A model generated the notes under the pieces. The model was not told the origin of the DNA and did no database searches. It saw only the letters and a list, made by a program, of their open reading frames with translations. DNA of 64,000 nt from Siphonodentalium dalli (taxonomy: Eukaryota > Mollusca > Scaphopoda > Gadilida > Siphonodentaliidae), in assembly GCA_032622095.1 (NCBI GenBank), contig CP136068.1:119893509-119957508 (forward strand). Reading direction: 5' to 3'. Position 1 is the stretch's first letter, and each line of letters starts with the position of its first letter. Positions 11,832 to 23,716 of the stretch are shown here, one piece after another. A program made the translations under genes and the position numbers.

Positions 11832-13219
11832 AGGCCTAAAAAAATAATACCTTTGTTTCCGCTAACGAGCTAAAAAAAAATTAGGGTAGGTAGGTAGGCT
11901 TAACTTTTTTTTTTTGTTAACTTTTTTTTTCTTTCAGTATTCTTAAAAAATAACTGTATATTACTTGTCAATAACCCAAACTATGCACTTCTTAGCCCCA
12001 ATCAGGTTAACTCAGATGACAGAGGAACTAGAAACTCCAATTCAATCTTACATATGCTTTAATATTTACATATATACTAGTCTATATACTAAGATAGTCT
12101 TTGATAATCCTAATATTTCCTATATGGTCTGGCGACAATTGGAGTCAGTCCAGCACCACTGCACTGTTCACATATTGGAGTGACCGTCTTGTACCGATCT
12201 CTTAGGGGTGGCTTCACAACACCACCTTCTCCGCATTCAGTGAAGGATCTAGGTATTTTTGGGGGACACCTGTTTTTGGGCAATGATATGCCGAAGGCAT
12301 AACCTGAAGGCCTGATCGGAGGAATGTTTGGGAAGGGTGACCCCCTGATGATGGTGGGGGTTCTTCCCCTGGAACATTTTTGAAAAATCCATTGCATTTA
12401 GAGCTAATCTAAGGCTCTTTGAGTCAGTATTTTGAATTTTACAGAGAGGTCAATTTTATCAAGTTTATCAAGCATAACTTTGGAACTTTTTATATATGTA
12501 TGGATTGGAAATGCTTATATTATTGTCAGATATCTTTTAGTTCTATGGATTATGCTTATCGGAAGCCTTATCCTGCTTGAAATTAGACTTGCCATCATCA
12601 CTCAAATTCATAAATAGGCTATTTTATAAAATTCAAGTGAGACACATACCGTACATAATATACTACATGTACATGTAATACAGAAATCCTACATGTACAT
12701 GTAGTACAGAAACAATGTACATGTATTAAGGTAGTAATGACTATATATGGTACTAATCTCTATGTTAATTTTTCATTTGGTATTATGAGATCCCACTTGA
12801 TAACCAGGTTGATTTGATCAAATTGTTAATGTTCCTGTGCTGTAATTGATTGAAATACTGAAGTCTGCACGCTGAATGATAACATACCGTACCTGAACTC
12901 AAATTATTTGAAGTTTTCACAGATGAAAGCTGGATAAAGCCAAACATACTTTACAGTATGATTCCAACTGTTAAACTTAAATCTTTTTGTAAACTTAAAT
13001 TTCTTATGTCAATATATATAAATATATAAATGTTTTGCATCTTGTTATGATATGAATTGGGACATAAATTAAAAAAAAAAAAAATTTAAATCAAATTTTT
13101 TTTTTTTTTTTTTTGGTCCAATTTTTTTTTTTTGCAATGGCAATAAAAAGTTTAGGGTCGGCGGTTTAAAATAGGGTCGGTCGGGTTAGCGGAAACAAAC
13201 GTATTTTTTGTTTAGGCCT
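11832..13219. mobile_element. Non-autonomous element with AGGCCTAAA terminal inverted repeats
   Basis: The left end (AGGCCTAAAAAAATAATACC, then TTTGTTTCCGCTAACGAGC) is the near-complement of the right end (GGGTTAGCGGAAACAAACG, then TATTTTTTGTTTAGGCCT), giving arms of about 40 bp around 1.4 kb. Inside are A/T homopolymer runs, GTAGGTAGGTAGG, and several ACATGTACATGTA palindromes at about 12,664-12,725. No transposase is encoded; the open frames at 12.1-12.6 kb have no domain. A diverged end-like fragment (GGTCGGC, CGGAAACAGACATAATATTT) lies at about 31,250-31,310. Confidence 0.75.
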
Positions 13220-13449
13220 AATTTAATCACACAAGCTTTCAACCATTCCAGTGGCAGTTATCAAATGACATGACAGCATAGCAAGTTACTAGTAGTTATT
13301 TTCAATTCAAATTATAACATGTGACAAGGTGCATTCCTCACATTCTTCATACCAGTATAATATCAGAACCCTATGCTTGTACAGCAATGGACAGAGGGTC
13401 ATACTGCCTTTGATTGGATGAAGAGCCATCAAGTGTAAGAGAGTAGTTT

Positions 13450-13795
13450 TGACGGGGCTATAGTCTTTAAACTATTCCCGTATGCCGACTTCGCAATCTG
13501 GCACGAGTCAAGAATTTGACATCAGAATTGTTACGATTCTGGTGCGAGGTAAATGTACGAATTTTGCGAACTACCAGTATCACCTGGCCTATAGTCTTCT
13601 CGCTTGCTGACGTCTAACACAGCTAGTGTGAAGCATAATTTGGCGCTACATGTACATGTATGCCAAAATTGTCACGATTCTGGTGCGAGGCAATAAAATT
13701 GTGAAGTATCGGCCTGAATATAGTCTTTGAACTATTTATCGCCTGCTGAAGTCACAGTTGGCATGAGGCGAGATTTTTGTCATAGCGTATATAAT
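13450..13795 (+). repeat. Degenerate three-unit tandem repeat (~120-130 bp)
   Basis: Three diverged units share CTATAGTCTTYNAACTATT or CCTATAGTCTTCTCGC, then a TGCYGAMGTC-like phrase, then GGCACGAG or GGCATGAG, and (in two units) ATTGTYACGATTCTGGTGCG at about 13,527 and 13,670. This is non-coding; no family is recognised. Confidence 0.6.
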
Positions 13796-13814
13796 AAAAT
13801 ATCTATGTATTGAG

Positions 13815-13950
13815 TGCCTTGGGTTGAATAGCGAGTGCTACATGTAGTTTCCCTCCCTCGATGGCATCTTCTGAACAGTAAGCAGTCCTGATTACTGTTC
13901 AAAAGACACCATCTCAGGGAAAATGGTTCTCGCTGTTCCACCCCAAGGCA
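13815..13950. mobile_element. 136-bp foldback hairpin
   Basis: TGCCTTGGGTTGAATAGCGAG at the left pairs with CTCGCTGTTCCACCCCAAGGCA at the right. The inner parts pair as GATGGCATCTTCTGAACAGT against ACTGTTCAAAAGACACCATC, around a short loop near 13,885. A short open frame on the minus strand simply reads through this hairpin. Confidence 0.75.
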
Positions 13951-14113
13951 GTTAATACATGTACATGTAGGTGTATTGATCAATTTATGTTCAACTATAA
14001 AAAATTGTGGTCGACTATACAATGAATCCTAACAGGACTATTAATAGTACCTACATCTCTGGAGACGTTATCAACTTTTTTCTTATTGTCAGTCTTGAGG
14101 AGAAAGTAATGAA

Positions 14114-17100
14114 AGTGTCAATGACACTGTAGCTCAACTTGGAAAGGGAATAATTTAATGTATTACAGTCAATGGAGCGATTAGGAATGTGGAAAGTTGA
14201 ATGTCTATTACTAGTTTATAGACATGAAAAGAAAAGTAAAATCCAAGATGGCTGCTGGCGGCCATGTTTTCGGCCGAATGACCCCAAAATGAATCGTTCC
14301 CATCTACATGTCATCGTTAACATCCATGACAAATTTTATGACGATCAGACTAAAGGTACGACCTGTAGCCCGTGCTAAAGAATTTAATCATACAAAGAGT
14401 AAAATCCAAAATGGCTGCTGGTGGCAATGTTTTTTGGCCAAATGACCCCAAAATTACTCGTTCCCATCTACATGTGAATATTAACACCCATGACAAATTT
14501 CATGATGATCAGACGAACAGTACGACCTGTGGCCCGTGCTAATGGATTAAATTTTGAAATCCAAGATAGCCGCTGGCGGCCATGTTTTTTGTTCGAATGA
14601 CCCCAAAATGACTCGTTCCCATTTACATTCCAATTTCAACAGCCATGACAAATTTTATGATGATCAGACTAAAGGTATGACCTGTAGCCCGTGCTAAAGG
14701 ATTTAGTCATACAAAGAGTAAAATCAAAGATGCCTGCTGGCGGCCATGTTTTTTGACCGAACGACCCCAAAATGACTCGTTCCCATCTACATGTTATTAT
14801 CAACATTCATGACAAATTTTATGATGATCAGACAAAAGGTACGACCTGTAGCCTGTGCTAAATGATTTAGTCATACAAAGAGTAAAATCCAAGATGGCTG
14901 CTGGCGGCCATGTTTTTGGGCCAAATGACTCCAAAATTACACGTTCCCATCTACATGTCAATATTAACATCCAAGACAAATTTGATGATGATCAGACTAA
15001 AGGTACGACCTGTAGCCCGTGCTAAAGAATTTAGTCATACAAAGAGTAAAATCCAAGATGGCTGCTGGCCGCCATGTTTTTGGGCCGAATGACCCCAAAA
15101 TGACTCGTTCCCATCTACATGTCAATATTAACATCCATGACAAATTTCATGATGATCAGACGAACAGTACGACCTGTGGCCCGTGCTAATGGATTGAATT
15201 TTGAAATCCAAGATGTCCGCTGGCGGCTATGTTTTTTGTCCGAATGACCCCAAAATGACTCGTTCCCATCTACATTCCAATTTCAACAGCCATGACAAAT
15301 TTTATGATGATCGGACTAAAGGTACGACCTGTAGCCCGTGCTAAAGGATTTAGTCATACAAAGAGTAAAATCCAAGATGGCTGCTGGCGGCCATGTTTTT
15401 TGACCGAATGACCCCAAAATGACTCGTTCCCATCTACATCTCATTATTAATATTCATGACAAATTTTATGATGATAAGACTAAAGGTATGACCTGTAGCC
15501 CGTGCTAAAGGATTTAGTCATACAAAGAGTAAAATCCAAGATGGCTGCTGGCCGCCATGTTTTTTGGCCGAATGACCCCAAAATTACTCGTTCCCATCTA
15601 CATGTCAATATTAACATCCATGACAAATTTCATGATGATCAGACGAACAGTACGACCTGTGGCCCGTGCTAATGGATTGAATTTTGAAATCCAAGATGTC
15701 CGCTGGCGGCTATGTGTTTTGTCCGAATGACCCCAAAATGACTCGTTCCCATCTACATTCCAATTTCAACAGCCATGACAAATTTTATGATGATCGGACT
15801 AAAGGTACAACCTGTAGCCCGTGCTAAAGGATTTAGTCATACAAAGAGTAAAATCAAAGATGCCTGCTGGCAGCCATGTTTTTTGACCGAACGACCCCAA
15901 AATGACTCGTTCCCATCTACATGTTATTATCAACATTCATGACAAATTTTATGATGATCAGACTAAAGGTACGACCTGTAGCCCGTGCTAAAGGATTTAG
16001 TCATACAAAGAGTAAAATCCAAGATGGCTGCTGGCGGCCATGTTTTTGGGTCAAATGACCCCAAAATTACTCGTTCCCATCTACATGTCAATATTAACAT
16101 CCATGACAAATTTCATGATGATCAGACGAACAGTACGACCTGTGGCCCGTGCTAATGGATTGAATTTTGAAATCCAAGATGTCCGCTGGCGGCCATGTTT
16201 TTTGTCCGAATGACCCCAAAATGACTCGTTCCCATCTACATTCCAATTTCAACAGCCATGACAAATTTTATGATGATCAGACTAAAGGTACGACCTGTAG
16301 CCCGTGCTAAAGGATTTAGTCATACAAAGAGTAAAATCCAAGATGGCTGCTGGCGGCCATGTTTTTTGACCGAATGACCCCAAAATGACTCGTTCGCATC
16401 TACATCTCATTATTAACATTCATGACAAATTTTATGATGATCAGACTAAAGGTATGACCTGTAGCCCGTGCTAAAGGATTTAGTCATACAAAGAGTAAAA
16501 TCCAAGATGGCTGCTGGCCGCCATGTTTTTTGGCCGAATAACCCCAAAATTACTCGTTCCCATCTACATGTCAATATTAACATCCATGACAAATTTCATG
16601 ATGATCAGACGAACAGTACGACCTGTGGCCCGTGCTAATGGATTGAATTTTGAAATCCAAGATGGCCGCTGGCGGCTATTGTTTTTTGTCCGAATGACCC
16701 CAAAATGACTCGTTCTCATCTACATTCCAATTTCAACAGCCATGACAAATTTTATGATGATCGGACTAAAGGTACGACCTGTAGCCCGTGCTAAAGGATT
16801 TAGTCATACAAAGAGTAAAATCAAAGATGCCTGCTGGCGGCCATGTTTTTTGACCGAACGACCCCAAAATGACTCGTTCCCATCTACATGTTATTATCAA
16901 CATTCATGACAAATTTTATGATGATCAGACAAAAGGTACGACCTGTAGCCTGTGCTAAATGATTTAGTCATACAAAGAGTAAAATCCAAGATGGCTGCTG
17001 GCGGCCATGTTTTTGGGCCAAATGACTCCAAAATTACACGTTCCCATCTACATGTCAATATTAACATCCAAGACAAATTTGATGATGATCAGACTAAAGG

Positions 17101-18982
17101 TACGACCTGTAGCCCGTGCTAAAGAATTTAGTCATACAAAGAGTAAAATCCAAGATGGCTGCTGGCCGCCATGTTTTTGGGCCGAATGACCCCAAAATGA
17201 CTCGTTCCCATCTACATGTCAATATTAACATCCATGACAAATTTCATGATGATCAGACGAACAGTACGACCTGTGGCCCATGCTAATGGATTGAATTTTG
17301 AAATCCAAGATGTCCGCTGGCGGCTATGTTTTTTGTCCGAATGACCCCAAAATGACTCGTTCCCATCTACATTCCAATTTCAACAGCCATGACAAATTTT
17401 ATGATGATCGGACTAAAGGTACGACCTGTAGCCCGTGCTAAAGGATTTAGTCATACAAAGAGTAAAATCCAAGATGGCTGCTGGCGGCCATGTTTTTTGA
17501 CCGAATGACCCCAAAATGACTCGTTCCCATCTACATCTCATTATTAACATTCATGACAAATTTTATGATGATAAGACTAAAGGTATGACCTGTAGCCCGT
17601 GCTAAAGGATTTAGTCATACAAAGAGTAAAATCCAAGATGGCTGCTGGCCGCCATGTTTTTTGGCCGAATGACCCCAAAATTACTCGTTCCCATCTACAT
17701 GTCAATATTAACATCCATGACAAATTTCATGATGATCAGACGAACAGTACGACCTGTGGCCCTTGCTAATGGATTGAATTTTGAAATCCAAGATGTCCGC
17801 TGGCGGCTATGTGTTTTGTCCGAATGACCCCAAAATGATTCGTTCCCATCTACATTCCAATTTCAACAGCCATGACAAATTTTATGATGATCGGACTAAA
17901 GGTACGACCTGTAGCCCGTGCTAAAGGATTTAGTCATACAAAGAGTAAAATCAAAGATGCCTGCTGGCAGCCATGTTTTTCGACCGAACGACCCCAAAAT
18001 GACTCGTTCCCATCTACATGTTATTATCAACATTCATGACAAATTTTATGATGATCAGACTAAAGGTACGACCTGTAGCCCGTGCTAAAGGATTTAGTCA
18101 TACAAAGAGTAAAATCCAAGATGGCTGCTGGCGGCCATGTTTTTGGGTCAAATGACCCCAAAATTACTCGTTCCCATCTACATGTCAATATTAACATCCA
18201 TGACAAATTTCATGATGATCAGACGAACAGTACGACCTGTGGCCCGTGCTAATGGATTGAATTTTGAAATCCAAGATGTCCGCTGGCGGCCATGTTTTTT
18301 GTCCGAATGACCCCAAAATGACTCGTTCCCATCTACAGTCCAATTTCAACAGCCATGACAAATTTTATGATGATCGGACTAAAGGTACGACCTGTAGCCC
18401 GTGCTAAAGGATGTACTAGTAGTCATACAAAGAGTGAAATCAAAGATGCCTGCTGGCGGCCATGTTTTTTGGCCGAATGACCCCAAAATGACTCGTTCTC
18501 ATCTACATGTCATTATTAACATTCTTGACAAATTTTATGATGATCAGACTAAAAGTACGACCTGTAGCCCGTGCTAAAGAATTTAGTCATACAAAGAGTA
18601 AAATCCAAGATGGCTGCTGGCGGCCATGTTTTTGGGCCAAATGACCCCAAAATTACTCGTTCCCATCTACATGTCAATATTAACATCCATGACAAATTTC
18701 ATGACGATCAGACAAACAGTACGCCCTGTAGCCCGTGCTAATGGATTGAATTTTGAAATGCAAGATGGCCACTGGCGGCCATGTTTTTTTACCGAATGAC
18801 CCCAAAATTAATCATTCTGGTCTAAATGTTGATGTCAACAGCTATGACAAATTTCATAATGATCCGACCAAAGGTACGACCTGTAGACTGCATTGTTGAC
18901 GCCTTACGTACACACGTACACACGCACGGCGGACGACAAAGCCATGGCAATAGCTCAAACTTTACAAAGTAAAGTTGAGCTA
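14114..18982 (+). mobile_element. Satellite-bearing element, ~29 monomers, plus orientation
   Basis: The left flank (14,114 to about 14,235) starts with the 7-bp-arm palindrome AGTGTCAATGACACT and then TAGCTCAACTT. Tandem monomers fill about 14,235-18,890. The right flank ends CCATGGCAATAGCTCAAAC..., closing with AAGTTGAGCTA at 18,972-18,982, the exact complement of TAGCTCAACTT at 14,130-14,140. Monomers are about 164 bp (AAAGAGTAAAATCCAAGATG class) or 155 bp (TTGAATTTTGAAATCCAAG class). A 2,097-bp block recurs once: 14,743 corresponds to 16,840 and 15,873 to 17,970. The short open frames of about 60 codons are by-products of monomer repetition. Single-copy DNA and the RINT1 stop codon lie 240 bp beyond the right end. 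It may be a Helitron-like or a TIR-type non-autonomous element; the sequence does not decide which. Confidence 0.9.
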
Positions 18983-19222
18983 AAAATACCAGTACTAGTA
19001 TAATTAATGCACGCTACATGTACATGTATACCGGTACTTGGAAAAAATTTCCATTTCAATATGGATATTAAAGTACCTGTACTAGTACTACCGGTATGTT
19101 TGACCTTTTTCTAAATAAATAACACAACAATTGTTCAATACCAGTCAGTAAGGAAGCAACAGGAAAAAACAACACATCTTTAACACTACATGTACATGAC
19201 TACATGGTACTACATGTACATA
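18983..19222. other. RINT1 3' flank
   Basis: This is 240 bp between the satellite element and the RINT1 stop. It holds repeated ACATGTACATG palindromes (about 19,016 and 19,187-19,220) and ACCGGTA/TACTAGTAC phrases. No AATAAA or ATTAAA was seen on the minus strand in this interval, so the RINT1 polyadenylation site is either non-canonical or inside the satellite element. Confidence 0.5.
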
Positions 19223-21562
19223 TCACAGTTTCTTCAAATCGGTTCTTTTACAAAGTATTGTCAGGGCTTGGCTCTGATTCAGTCTGCTGACCTTTATTTC
19301 ATGGAGGGCTGCTTCCCCTTCCTTTTTCTTTTCTGTATTTTCCGCAGAAGCTTCGAGAAGTTCTTTCAACAGTATGGCCGATCCTGCTCTCAAAGTTAAT
19401 ATCATACAACCTTCTTTGACATTTCTGAAGTAGCTTTCCGGTTTTGGCGTGTACTCGCCAAAGAGAGGCAGTAGATTTCTTGTCATATCAAACTGTATTT
19501 GAAGAGCACCACCCTCATTGAAATGATTCTTTAATATCACCTCATTGAGGAAAAATTTATTCAATTTTTCAGCTAAATGCTGCCAGAAAATTGTAAACAT
19601 AGCTTTATTTATTTTCTTCTCCACATCAGAGAGGTGATCCTTCAACACTATCATCATTTCACATGCTGATTCTGACATTCCCATTGCGACTATGTCCTTT
19701 TTCTGATAAGGCAGTGAAATCCATCTGTCGTTAATATAAGCATCGCTCCTGTTCTGTACATCCTTGAACACATAGTTGTTGATATTTTTCAACATATCAA
19801 GCTTCATTCTATTCAGTAGCTGAATCAGTTGATCAAAGACGGTAGTATCTAAAGACGCAGCACCTGGACCTTCAACATCTTCAGAAACTATTTTGAAGTT
19901 GAAAGGGCTCTCACTTGAAGACATGGCATCTTCATTAATATCACTGAACAGTCGATCACTTGTTGTTTTCTGTGATAAGTTGTATTTGGTCTTGTAGTAC
20001 TGTAACTGAATGAAGAACACCAACTCACTCCATTCCTTCAGCACTTCTCCGACATAGAATATTGCATTCAGGACAGAAGAAAAACAATTACCTAGCGGGT
20101 CATTTGATACCTCCTTCATAACCTGCACAAGTCGGATTCTAAAGTCATCAAGTAACTCAAGTTGCAGGTCAAGAAATCGCAATTTGTGAAGTGGTTGCGG
20201 TAGAAGTCTGTATCGATCTGTTATAGTTTGTACCATCATCATGAAGGTTTCGGCACATTCTGGGACTTTTAGCTCATCAACGTCCTCCAAAACATCTTTA
20301 TACTGGGAAACCCATGCTGTGGGAGAAGACAACATTAAATCCATTTTCTCAATTGCAAACTTTCTCTCAATCAGCAACCATTTTTCAAATGATTTTCCTT
20401 CAGAGAGTACATAAAGGCAACCAGGATATGCAGATGGGAAGCCATACGTGGTTTTGAGTTCTTTGTCAAACAACAAAGTTTCATCAACAAGGTGGGAAAA
20501 AAGAATTTCATCATACATTATCTCTTGTAAGTCATCTGCCATTTTCTCCATCGCCAGAGTAACTAGCCCTTTACTTATCTCAGTCCTTGCATCAAGAGAC
20601 TCCATACCAGCTGATTCAACCACAGGTTGTATTTTTTTGTCAAGGAATTCTGCATGATCTCTGATCCAAGTCAATATTTGTGTTAGATACCACTCTGGTT
20701 TGTCAAGTAAGTTAGTTTTGCGCTTTTCACAAAAATGGTATCTGAATCTCTTCTTGAATGGCTTAAGCATTAATTGAAGAGGGACAGTTTGTGTCTTCAT
20801 CCGTGGTATCTGGGATAGAATTGGAGATGCAGGAAGTGTATCACATATTCCCTCTGGCAACTGAAGTTGAAGAAGTTGAACAAACAATTTTTCCATGATT
20901 AATTGTGTTTCCGCAAAATCCTGAACTGGTGGTGATTTGATTGAAAGTGCAATGAAAGGCCATCTAACAGCTTTCAAAATATTTTCAAATTCACCACCAA
21001 CTTGCTTGTTAAGAATGTTGTACCAGAATTGTATAGTCTCTTTCAAATAGTTCAATAAGTGGGAACAATCAGTCGACTCAGTTTTCAAATAGAGTGAAGT
21101 CATCTTTTTGAAAGCATCAGCAGCTGCATCAACATCATTTGTCATTAAACATGTTTGAATCATAGAATTGAGCTCTTCCATGTCCATAATAAGCCTCAAG
21201 TACGCAGTATGTTTTTCAAGTTCTTCAATTTGTGTTGACATTTTTCCGAATGAATCAACAACAGACTCAACTGTATGAAGATGATCAAGGGTGTCATGGT
21301 GGAGCGTTCCTTGTTCATTTGCAATCTTTTTTATCTTTACTTTTGCTTCTTCGGCCTCTTTTATGGCGCTTTCAATTTCGCTGGGGACATCATGACTGGC
21401 AAGGGTAAGCTGTTTTTCGATGGAATCTTTTTCCAACTTTATTCTTTCAAAAAGTTGTTTTAATTTGCCGAGGGAACCTCTATCAGCACCAATTTCGTGG
21501 TTCAGATAAGTAATAACATATTGGTCCATGTCCGACTTTTCTAATGTTTCAATAGACGACAT
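19223..21562 (-). CDS. RINT1: RINT1/TIP20 family vesicle-tethering protein, intronless
   Basis: This encodes a 779-residue RAD50-interactor-1 homologue. In characterised animals RINT1 joins ZW10 and NBAS in the ER-located NRZ complex, which tethers Golgi-to-ER transport vesicles; it is also linked to the G2/M checkpoint through RAD50. Visible features are a charged, heptad-like coiled-coil region at about residues 30-125, KRFRYHF at 271-277 and KPEWYLTQ at 288-295, then the long RINT1_TIP1-type helical region to GGALQIQFDMTRNLLPLF at 684-701 near the C terminus. Human RINT1 is about 790 residues, so this copy is full length. The start is the ATG at 21,562 (MSSIETLEK). The frame stays open seven codons further upstream, but only from a GTG, which is unlikely in an animal. 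There is an A at -3. No frameshift or stop interrupts it. It has no introns, whereas vertebrate RINT1 genes have many, so it may be an expressed retrocopy or a lineage that lost introns. Confidence 0.95.
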   Translation of the reverse strand: MSSIETLEKSDMDQYVITYLNHEIGADRGSLGKLKQLFERIKLEKDSIEKQLTLASHDVPSEIESAIKEAEEAKVKIKKIANEQGTLHHDTLDHLHTVESVVDSFGKMSTQIEELEKHTAYLRLIMDMEELNSMIQTCLMTNDVDAAADAFKKMTSLYLKTESTDCSHLLNYLKETIQFWYNILNKQVGGEFENILKAVRWPFIALSIKSPPVQDFAETQLIMEKLFVQLLQLQLPEGICDTLPASPILSQIPRMKTQTVPLQLMLKPFKKRFRYHFCEKRKTNLLDKPEWYLTQILTWIRDHAEFLDKKIQPVVESAGMESLDARTEISKGLVTLAMEKMADDLQEIMYDEILFSHLVDETLLFDKELKTTYGFPSAYPGCLYVLSEGKSFEKWLLIERKFAIEKMDLMLSSPTAWVSQYKDVLEDVDELKVPECAETFMMMVQTITDRYRLLPQPLHKLRFLDLQLELLDDFRIRLVQVMKEVSNDPLGNCFSSVLNAIFYVGEVLKEWSELVFFIQLQYYKTKYNLSQKTTSDRLFSDINEDAMSSSESPFNFKIVSEDVEGPGAASLDTTVFDQLIQLLNRMKLDMLKNINNYVFKDVQNRSDAYINDRWISLPYQKKDIVAMGMSESACEMMIVLKDHLSDVEKKINKAMFTIFWQHLAEKLNKFFLNEVILKNHFNEGGALQIQFDMTRNLLPLFGEYTPKPESYFRNVKEGCMILTLRAGSAILLKELLEASAENTEKKKEGEAALHEIKVSRLNQSQALTILCKRTDLKKL

Positions 21563-22010
21563 TTTATGGAGAAAAACATTCACTAAACAACTTTCCTAAC
21601 TTCGCGCAAGTGCGTGTAACGGTTGTTTAAAAACTCGCATTGAGCATTTGGGAACGGAACGAAATATATTTTGAAATCCGGTAACGGAAGTCTGCGGACA
21701 TTACTTGTTCATGAATGAATAATTTGCGTAGTCGCAGGAAGTGTTTATTCCATCCACATCGATCGGTGAAGGATTCCTCTTTCAATTAACCCTTTCATGA
21801 CTGGAGCTTCCTGAAATTTTGCCAAAACCCTGTTCCAATAGGGCGCCTCACATATATATATAAGAGAAATTTTGAGAATGCATTGGCCAAACAATATTTA
21901 CTTTGACATTGTAAGCCAGTGCATGCAGTCAGTTATATATGGGAGGCTCGCTATGGTTTGTAATGCTGCACCAGCGTAGCTCCCGCGAGATGAAAGGTGC
22001 TGTAATACCA
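21563..22010 (-). other. RINT1 upstream region
   Basis: There is no TATA box close to the start. A CGGAAGT string at about 21,684-21,690 resembles an ETS-factor site, which is common in TATA-less housekeeping promoters; its use here is inference. From 21,788 the sequence TTAACCCTTTCATGACTGG, and then GAGAATGCATTGGCC near 21,875, resemble parts of the TTAA-flanked element at 29,570, so a diverged relative probably begins here. A similar TAACCCTTCAATGACTGGAG lies at about 11,144. Confidence 0.4.
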
Positions 22011-22265
22011 CAAACGCCACTCAACTCCAGTTCTATCCATAGGGCCTATTATATATATATATATATCTCATTTAATTTTATTTGTTTTTGAATACAGAAT
22101 ATCGTCTTCAAATGATGTCGTATATATATGCAGGTTGATCTCTCTCTCAAACAAGATGTGAGATAATTCACAGATATCTACAGTATATCGAGGTCTCTCT
22201 CCTGTAGATATAGTCTTTTCAAATAAACAAAATCGACATAACACGTTACAGTTATAATAGTACAA

Positions 22266-23087
22266 TTAAAGTGATGCGAAACACTGCGCTGCATGATGTG
22301 TTTCCGAACAAAATAACAAATAATTATGCCAAAATAACTTATTTATTTTAATAAATGTAATACCTAACCCAAATAGTCAGAAAACACCGCCATTGTGTTT
22401 AAACTAATAACACGCAGTATTTATGACTATATTATATAAATGGCATAATCATTAAAACTTGCCATAATGTTTATTCCTATATATATGCGTTCCAAAGAAA
22501 GTTTTGACAATCTTAGTTCATTGCTACGTTCTTCCAATGTGGGCAATGTGTTTGGATGCTAACTGATTGGTATTATTGAATAAAATTAATCCATAATATA
22601 TATGTTTTTAAACGCTCATCGCTAAACTAAATTTGCTGATATTTTATCAACGCATGCATTGTCATATAATTAATTCATAAATATCTCTTCATATTTCCGC
22701 TTTCACAAAGGCTTCGTGACCCCATGCAACTATACAATATTAAACATGATCGCCGTGAATACTTATCCAAGCCATCTCACCTGCAGAATCCATGCAAGTC
22801 GGGTCATGCATGCATGCGATGCGAAACACTCCGGTTGGTATTTGATAATATATAGAAATGGAGATAATCTTGCTCAAAGAAGTTATTTTCACAAAAATTG
22901 ACAACACACATGTGCACCACCCTTCTTATGTATTAATTAAATGCAATGCCTCTCGGTTGCGAAATCATTTTCATTAGTTTATCGCCGATATAATTATATA
23001 GTTGCGTCTCGAATCAAGATTCAAGAAGTAAATATATACAATTGATATAGTTCAGACGATGTTTTCTATATATATGGAGTGGTATAG
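22266..23087. other. Intergenic, nothing recognised
   Basis: AT-rich sequence with scattered (TA)n tracts and TGCATGCATG phrases. No coding region, RNA gene or clear repeat could be supported. Confidence 0.5.
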
Positions 23088-23095
23088 GTCGATTT

Positions 23096-23309
23096 CACAG
23101 GGAACTGCATGTATATAACGCGCTACGCTGCCCGCCCCATTTTGCACTGCCCATGCATATACGCCACTTCTATATATTATAATAAGGACGTCCTTGTTAT
23201 AGTACCATTAACGTGAAGCAGGCACGTATATACTATATAGAGCCGGCGTATATGGGCAGTGAAAAGGGGGCGGGCATGCAGCGGAGCGCGTTATATACAG
23301 GCCCCTGTG
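23096..23309. mobile_element. 214-bp foldback MITE with 8-bp target duplication (hAT-like)
   Basis: The ends CACAGGG at 23,096 and CCCTGTG ending at 23,309 are directly flanked by identical 8-bp repeats, GTCGATTT (23,088-23,095 and 23,310-23,317). The arms pair over most of the element: GTATATAACGCGCT against AGCGCGTTATATAC, and CACTGCCCAT against ATGGGCAGTG. An 8-bp duplication is the hallmark of hAT insertions. There is no coding sequence. Confidence 0.9.
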
Positions 23310-23716
23310 GTCGATTTGCTTGAAATTTCAGCGATATTATTATAGTCTTATAGAATGCTATAGAATACATTCCTCCAGTTGGCATAGCGCATGGTTATAC
23401 TATATAACTCATCAATTTCCCTCAATTAGGACACGAACAAGTCCATAATTATGTCTTTAAATAATGTAGATGAGAAAATATTTCAGAGTTATCGACAAAT
23501 TACGTCGCTATCGAAGTGTTGAATTTATATTCGCATAATATACTACATTATCAGTCGATGTATATGACACGCTATATGGAATGATGAATATTCAAAAGTT
23601 CCATATATGGAATGCACCTCCAGAACTTTGACCTGCATGTATAGCACATAAACCGAAGAACGGGGGCTGGATGAATCCAATATGGCCGCGACTCAGTGCA
23701 TGATCTCGCTTATTAT

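Noticed and set aside
12110-12397. 95-residue minus-strand frame inside the AGGCCTAAA element as a transposase piece
   Set aside because: No DDE or zinc-binding motif and no recognisable similarity; it looks like a chance frame.
21563-21583. Longer RINT1 N terminus starting seven codons upstream
   Set aside because: The upstream codon is GTG, not ATG. The first ATG in frame is at 21,562 and has an A at -3.
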